38,274 nt of DNA, from NCBI GenBank assembly GCA_964435165.1, contig CAYSXY010000017.1, forward strand, positions 1-38,274, given 5' to 3'. Below are positions 34,100 to 38,274 of this stretch, piece by piece. A program made the position numbers and the translations under genes. This DNA is from CAYSXY01 sp964435165. Its GTDB lineage: Bacteria; Pseudomonadota; Alphaproteobacteria; Rickettsiales; RI-342. The first letter of the stretch is position 1; every line of letters starts with the position of its first letter. The notes under the pieces were generated by a model, which saw only the letters and a list, made by a program, of their open reading frames with translations, did not search any database and was not told where the DNA came from.

Positions 34100-34216
34100 G
34101 TCATCCTGAGCGGAGTGGCAAGGCCGTGGAGCCGAAGGATCCATTCATCCACACACTCTGATGCTTGCCATGCGCCACCATGGATGTTTCGACTCGCGAT
34201 GCTCACTCAACATGAC
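34100..34216 (-). repeat. 117-bp repeat family, copy 3
   Basis: On the minus strand it begins GTCATGTTGAGTGAGCATCG and ends GCTCAGGATGAC, with TCGAAACATCCATGG and GGATCCTTCGGCTCC inside. It has the same length and block order as the copy at 349-465. Confidence 0.75.
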
Positions 34217-34329
34217 GATACATAATCTTACTGTCACTCCTGCGAAGGCAGGAGTCCCTCTAGCCACAGCTGTAGGCGTGATTGAAGCAGAGATACCCGC
34301 CTTCGCGGGTATGACAATTTATTATTGTT

Positions 34330-34525
34330 GTCATTCCGGAATGCGAGTTAACAGCCCTGAGCTAGCCTCATGGAATTGTGGTGACAATTCCGGAGGCAAT
34401 CAGACAATCGCGAACATATCCAGAATCCATCTATCAACAACTTGCCGTATTTCAGTAGCCGGGCAAGCAGGCCCGACGTGTTAATACAGCCACCCTCTGG
34501 ATTGCCGGGTCACGCCCGGCAATGA
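34330..34525 (-). repeat. Composite palindromic repeat, right copy
   Basis: On the minus strand it opens with the GTCATTGCCGGGC hairpin, then AACACG, then CCTGCTTGCCCGGCTACTGA and TGGATTCTGGAT, and closes with TTCCGGAATGAC. It matches the unit at 481-622 in block order but carries about 54 extra bases near its end, which themselves contain GTCACC and AATTCC, as if a further hairpin unit had been added. Confidence 0.68.
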
Positions 34526-34678
34526 CAAATTTATTTGCCTCCCGCCTCTTCTTCTGACTCGGCGTTGAGGCGCGGCTCAAGGCTGGCTCGGCCTGCTGGC
34601 CTCGTATTACATATATGGTATCGTATAACTAAATGGATCCCCGCCTTCGCGGGGATGACGTTTATACTGCACCCAGCC

Positions 34679-37600
34679 CTACAACACAAAATCCCCGCTA
34701 GTGAGCGTCAGCGAGTCGATGATGTACAGCTCCATATCGGTGGCGCCATCGGCATCAGCGTCGATGTAAATGGCCGTGGTGGCGCCATAGTCAAAATAGC
34801 GCACCTCTTCATCCGTGCCGGTGAAGCCGCTGGTGCCGAGCCAGGTGAAACTATCCGAGGCAAGAATGTCCGACAGATCAACCGTATCATTGCCCTGCAC
34901 AAAATCCACCAGCTTGTCGGCATTGGCATAACCAACGCCGGAATCAGTCGTTGCGTTGAAATCAAACACGTCATTGCCTGCGCCGCTATAGAGCGCATCA
35001 ACACCACCTTCGCCAGTCAATATGTCATCGTCATTGAGCCCATATAAGAAATCATCGCCACTGCCGCCGATGAGGGTGTCTGCCCCATTATAACCATAGA
35101 GATAATCGGTCCCGGCATCACCATATAGCGTGTCGTCACCGCTGTTATTGCCAAACAGCGTATCATTTCCGTTGCCACCATGGATCTCATCCTGATCGCC
35201 ACCGCCATTGATGGTGTCATTGTCATCGCCGCCATACAGTGTGTCCTGCCCTGCACCGCCGTTAATACTATCTCCGCCGGCATCACCATAAATAACGTCA
35301 TTGCCTTCATAACCGAACATCAGAGAGTCATTACCGAGTCCCCCATAGATGGTGTCATTGCCGGCATAACCTCGCAGGTCGTCAATGTCATCATCACCAT
35401 AGATCACATCATCATCGCTACCACCCCACACGGAATCGTCATCGGCTCCGCCGTGTAGCGTATTCAGCCCGGCATTCCCGGCGATGTAATCCACCCCATC
35501 GCCGCCATTGATCGAATCCGCGCCCAGGCCTGCCAGCAGTGAGTCATTGCCGCCGCCGCCATCAATCACATCATCACCATCGATGCCGGTGATGCTGTCG
35601 TCGCCTAGTCCACCGAGGATGGTGTCCGCCCCGTCATAGCCGAGGATGGAATCATTGCCATCGCCGCCATCGACATAATCATCGCCATCATAGGACTGAA
35701 TCGTGTCATTGCCGCCATCGCCATAGATGGTGTCGTGCCCGGTGGCACTGTGATTGCCGAAGATGCGGTCGGCATCCGCGCCGCCATGCAATTCATCCTT
35801 GTCGCCGCCGCCTTGCAAGGTGTCATTCCCCGCACCGCCATAAAGCGTGTCCTGACCCAGCCCGCCATCAAGGCTGTCCGCGCCATAATCGCCATGGAGT
35901 ATATCGCTGCCTCCAACGCCTAAGACCGTGTCATCACCGCTACCGCCATAAAGCGAATCCGCCCCGCCATAGGCGATCAGATAGTCATTGTCCGCATCAC
36001 CGGAGAGATAATCAGCGGCATTGTCGCTGCCATAGAGTGAGTCACCGCCACTGCCGCCATAAATCGTATCACCATCCAGATTGGCGGCTAACACATCGTT
36101 CCCGCCATCGCCGTAAATCAGGTCCGAGCCGCCCTGTCCCCAAATCGTGTCAGCGCCACCACCGCCATACACCGTGTCCGCATCAGCGCCAGCGTCAATC
36201 GTGTCATTGTCATTGCCACCTTCAATGTGGTCGGCCCCGGCTCCACCCGTAATCGTGTCATTGCCTGCGCCACCATATAGCCCGTTGACGCCTGTGCTGC
36301 CATAGAGCTTATCCGCATGATTTGAACCAATAGCTCCCTCAATATTACTGATTACATCGCCCGTTGCTGTGCCACCCGTCACCGTTTGGCTGCCGATGCT
36401 GATTTCTACGGCTTCATCGGAGTCATGATAATCGACAAAATCTTCATCCGCGCCGCCATCCAGTGTGTCCGCCCCACTCCCGCCCACGAGTGTGTCAGAG
36501 CCTGAACTGGCAGATATGCTATCATTACCACTCCCGCCTTCGACGGAATCTGCACCACCGCCGCTATCGATTGTATCATCACCGCCGTAACCACGTGTGA
36601 GTTCATCACCGCTGCCACCGGATAAATTGTCATTACTCAGGCCGCCAAGCACTTGTGCAGAGAATAGCTTGTTTCCAGTAAGAATGCGATTGGTATGCGA
36701 AGCAACATTATCGCCATAAACAGTGATATCTCTTTCTACGCCATCGAACGTAAATCGTATGACATTAAAACCATAGAGAGAGTATTCAACTGCCGGGTCG
36801 AAACTGTACGAGACGCCTAAGCCTCTGAGATCGATATAGTCATCGTCATCATCAAAATCGGCGATAGTCATTCCCAGAAAAGGGCCATTACCATCAGCAA
36901 GGGCAAAAAATGTATCATCGCCTGAACCACCGCCAACATATGCTCCTCGCATAGCAAGAAAATCATTGCCGGAACCGCCATAGTAGCTACCACCTGCACT
37001 ACTAAAGATGGTGTCGTTGCCACTTTGGCCTGCCGCATAATCGCTACCAGAACCTCCGGTGTAAATAAGGTCGTTATCGCCACCGCCTAAAAGCGAATCA
37101 TTACCTTCACCACCGTATAACGTGTCGTTACCATCACCGCCGATAAGAGTATCATTGCCGATATCTCCATCGAGCGTATCGTTACCGTCTTCACCCTGCA
37201 GGTAATTACCCAGTGAATCCCCCAGCATGTTGTCAGCATACTGGCTGCCTGTCACATGCTCTATGTTATCAAATATGTCTTTGATGATAGATTGTCCCAC
37301 CAGCGTCGTATTGGCCGCATACATATCTACATCAACACCTGTGCCCCCGCCTACACTCGCATATGACAGCGTATCTTCCCCATCATCGCCATCTACCACA
37401 TGCTTATTCTCATCAAGGGTAATGGTGTTATTTTGAGCGTCACCCAAGCGAACGGTGTAGGTGCCCGTCGCATCTTTATCCGTGATAGTTAATGTGCTGC
37501 CTTCACCGAATGCCAGCTCATTGTTCATCTCTGCATGTGCAACGAAGTTCTGCGAAGCGGCGACAATCTGCTTTATCTGTTCCGCCGTGACGCTGTCATT

Positions 37601-37822
37601 GGGGTTGTCATACGTCACTTCATCATTCTCAAAGGTGATGGATTCGTTGTCATCAAGATTGAGGGTGGAAGCAAGTTCGGCAACATAGGCCAAGTAAGAG
37701 CGAAATGCCCAATCAACAATACTAATAGCATCTTCAACTGCATTGCCAGCAGCAGTATCAATTATATCAAAATAAATTTCACTATTATTGTCTTTGCCAA
37801 TAGTAATAAGTGCGAGGGGGGT
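34679..37822 (-). CDS. RTX repeat calcium-binding protein, C-terminal main part (frame-split gene)
   Basis: The open frame encodes about 1,047 residues. Past an N-terminal ~200-residue region it consists of dozens of glycine- and aspartate-rich nonapeptides (GGxGxDxLx, for example GGDGNDTLYGGEGNDSLLGG) that wind into calcium-binding beta-rolls, ending in a C-terminal type I secretion domain (VDFVQGNDTVDLSDIL and the terminal LTLTSGDFVL). It is therefore probably an exported surface or extracellular protein. The first start codon is a TTG at 37693 without ribosome binding site, yet sensible coding sequence (LALITIGKDNNSEIYFDIID, AVEDAISIVDWAFRSY) extends 42 codons upstream to the C6 run at 37816-37821, where a stop codon lies just beyond. 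The true N-terminus is the frame at 37785-38201. Confidence 0.85.
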   Translation of the reverse strand, partial: TPLALITIGKDNNSEIYFDIIDTAAGNAVEDAISIVDWAFRSYLAYVAELASTLNLDDNESITFENDEVTYDNPNDSVTAEQIKQIVAASQNFVAHAEMNNELAFGEGSTLTITDKDATGTYTVRLGDAQNNTITLDENKHVVDGDDGEDTLSYASVGGGTGVDVDMYAANTTLVGQSIIKDIFDNIEHVTGSQYADNMLGDSLGNYLQGEDGNDTLDGDIGNDTLIGGDGNDTLYGGEGNDSLLGGGDNDLIYTGGSGSDYAAGQSGNDTIFSSAGGSYYGGSGNDFLAMRGAYVGGGSGDDTFFALADGNGPFLGMTIADFDDDDDYIDLRGLGVSYSFDPAVEYSLYGFNVIRFTFDGVERDITVYGDNVASHTNRILTGNKLFSAQVLGGLSNDNLSGGSGDELTRGYGGDDTIDSGGGADSVEGGSGNDSISASSGSDTLVGGSGADTLDGGADEDFVDYHDSDEAVEISIGSQTVTGGTATGDVISNIEGAIGSNHADKLYGSTGVNGLYGGAGNDTITGGAGADHIEGGNDNDTIDAGADADTVYGGGGADTIWGQGGSDLIYGDGGNDVLAANLDGDTIYGGSGGDSLYGSDNAADYLSGDADNDYLIAYGGADSLYGGSGDDTVLGVGGSDILHGDYGADSLDGGLGQDTLYGGAGNDTLQGGGDKDELHGGADADRIFGNHSATGHDTIYGDGGNDTIQSYDGDDYVDGGDGNDSILGYDGADTILGGLGDDSITGIDGDDVIDGGGGNDSLLAGLGADSINGGDGVDYIAGNAGLNTLHGGADDDSVWGGSDDDVIYGDDDIDDLRGYAGNDTIYGGLGNDSLMFGYEGNDVIYGDAGGDSINGGAGQDTLYGGDDNDTINGGGDQDEIHGGNGNDTLFGNNSGDDTLYGDAGTDYLYGYNGADTLIGGSGDDFLYGLNDDDILTGEGGVDALYSGAGNDVFDFNATTDSGVGYANADKLVDFVQGNDTVDLSDILASDSFTWLGTSGFTGTDEEVRYFDYGATTAIYIDADADGATDMELYIIDSLTLTSGDFVL

Positions 37823-38201
37823 TTATGATCCCAGCACTTAACAAGTAAAAAGAAGCAGTTCTTGCATTTACGCCATCTAAGGTAGAATCGTTGTAATAAG
37901 CATCGGTAACAGCAATCATATCCACATCCGACAAATCACCGCTTTGCGCCACTTTAACCCATGACCCTGTACCACCAAACTCCTCAAATAAGGCGCCACC
38001 CCAGGCTTCACGGGGCAGATTAATGGATGGGTCTTCAAATACCGCATAGTGATAGTCAGAAATTTCCTCCGAGGTTAGCACTCCGTCGCCACTGGCATTC
38101 AAATCTGTTCGACGCAAATCGATATCTTCTAGAGCCAGAGCTTTACGCACAACATCTTTTTTTAAACTTCCTCCAGCAGCTTCAAGAACATCGTTAGCCA
38201 A
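37785..38201 (-). pseudogene. N-terminal part of the same RTX protein, frameshifted
   Basis: This frame (138 residues from a TTG at 38201) contains an EF-hand-like loop NASGDGVLTSEE (about residues 56-67) and sensible protein sequence such as WVKVAQSGDLSDVDMIAVTD and ASFYLLSAGIINP. It reaches the C6 run, then goes out of phase and stops after a nonsense tail (PRTYYYWQRQ). Removing one C would fuse it to the RTX frame as AGIINPLALITIGKDN, giving a protein of about 1,170 residues. The start is uncertain: an in-frame stop (TAA, 38244-38246) lies upstream, and no ATG or ribosome binding site is present. The true beginning may lie beyond the window edge in another frame. Labelled pseudogene for the break, though phase variation or sequencing error would make it functional. 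Confidence 0.7.
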
Positions 38202-38274
38202 TGTACCAAAATCACCCGTATCTAAGAGCCTGTTTAAAGTCTTTTAACGATTTTATTGTTTTAAGAGGGCATTT

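Larger units (their letters stand above)
33911..34678. other. Flagellin leader and promoter, then a repeat-rich spacer
   Basis: No gene is seen. From 33911 to about 34054 lies the probable untranslated leader of flagellin, containing the perfect palindrome TTGTTAACAA (34010-34019). The sigma-54 element follows. From 34100 to 34662 there are dispersed repeats: the 117-bp unit (34100-34216), hairpins at about 34232-34253 and 34293-34312, the composite unit (34330-34525), and a hairpin with arms ATCCCCGC and GCGGGGAT at about 34637-34656, just past the end of the RTX gene. Confidence 0.75.

Noticed and set aside
35741..35757. GGCAC...TTGC match on the plus strand within the RTX gene
   Set aside because: It lies inside a coding repeat region on the non-coding strand with no downstream gene.
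36037..36252. Plus-strand and minus-strand shadow frames across the RTX repeats
   Set aside because: The regular GGxGxDx codon repeat opens several other frames by composition alone; only the 34679-37822 minus frame encodes the RTX pattern.
34679..38201. CRISPR or DNA-level tandem array at the RTX gene
   Set aside because: The periodicity is at the protein level with variable codons; there are no identical direct repeats with unique spacers.

Overview
The window looks like chromosome of a motile Gram-negative bacterium, most likely an alphaproteobacterium. The evidence is moderate GC content, a fliK-flgD-flgE hook block with a sigma-54 type promoter, a fliC-flaG-fliD-fliS filament block with a second sigma-54 type promoter, and an OGT-like flagellin glycosyltransferase candidate that resembles Caulobacter FlmG in layout. 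The genus cannot be fixed from sequence alone. No tRNA, rRNA, CRISPR array, prophage or transposase gene was seen.

Layout. Positions 1-929 hold no credible gene and are packed with short palindromic repeats, which recur at 16.6-16.8 kb and 34.1-34.7 kb. An O-methyltransferase (930-1583, +) is followed by an elaborate 211-bp palindromic element. Positions 1800-10939 (-) form one tightly packed ten-gene unit, read from right to left: exbB, exbD, exbD, tonB, a phytase-like esterase, rmlB, rmlA, rmlD, rmlC, a GT2 glycosyltransferase and a UDP-glucuronate 4-epimerase. It joins an energised outer-membrane transport motor to dTDP-L-rhamnose synthesis and surface polysaccharide assembly. Housekeeping genes follow: trkH and a YggT-family gene (+), argG (-), an acyl-CoA dehydrogenase (+) and a small unknown gene (-).

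From 16.8 to 33.9 kb the window is flagellar. The hook block (flgE, flgD, fliK, all -) and the filament block (fliS, fliD, flaG, fliC, all -) bracket a seven-gene cassette: a TPR plus OGT-like glycosyltransferase, a FemAB-like acyltransferase (+), a GNAT acetyltransferase, a methyltransferase, a phytanoyl-CoA-dioxygenase-like oxygenase and two DegT-type PLP proteins. By position and content this is probably a flagellin glycan synthesis and transfer locus. RmlA and RmlB elsewhere in the window could supply a dTDP-4-keto-6-deoxy sugar for it; that link is inference.

The right end (34679 to about 38201, -) encodes a large RTX-type calcium-binding, probably type I secreted protein. Its reading frame is split at a run of six C (minus strand) at 37816-37821. 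Sensible coding sequence continues in the second frame with no good start codon, so this is a true frameshift, a phase-variable tract or a sequencing error.
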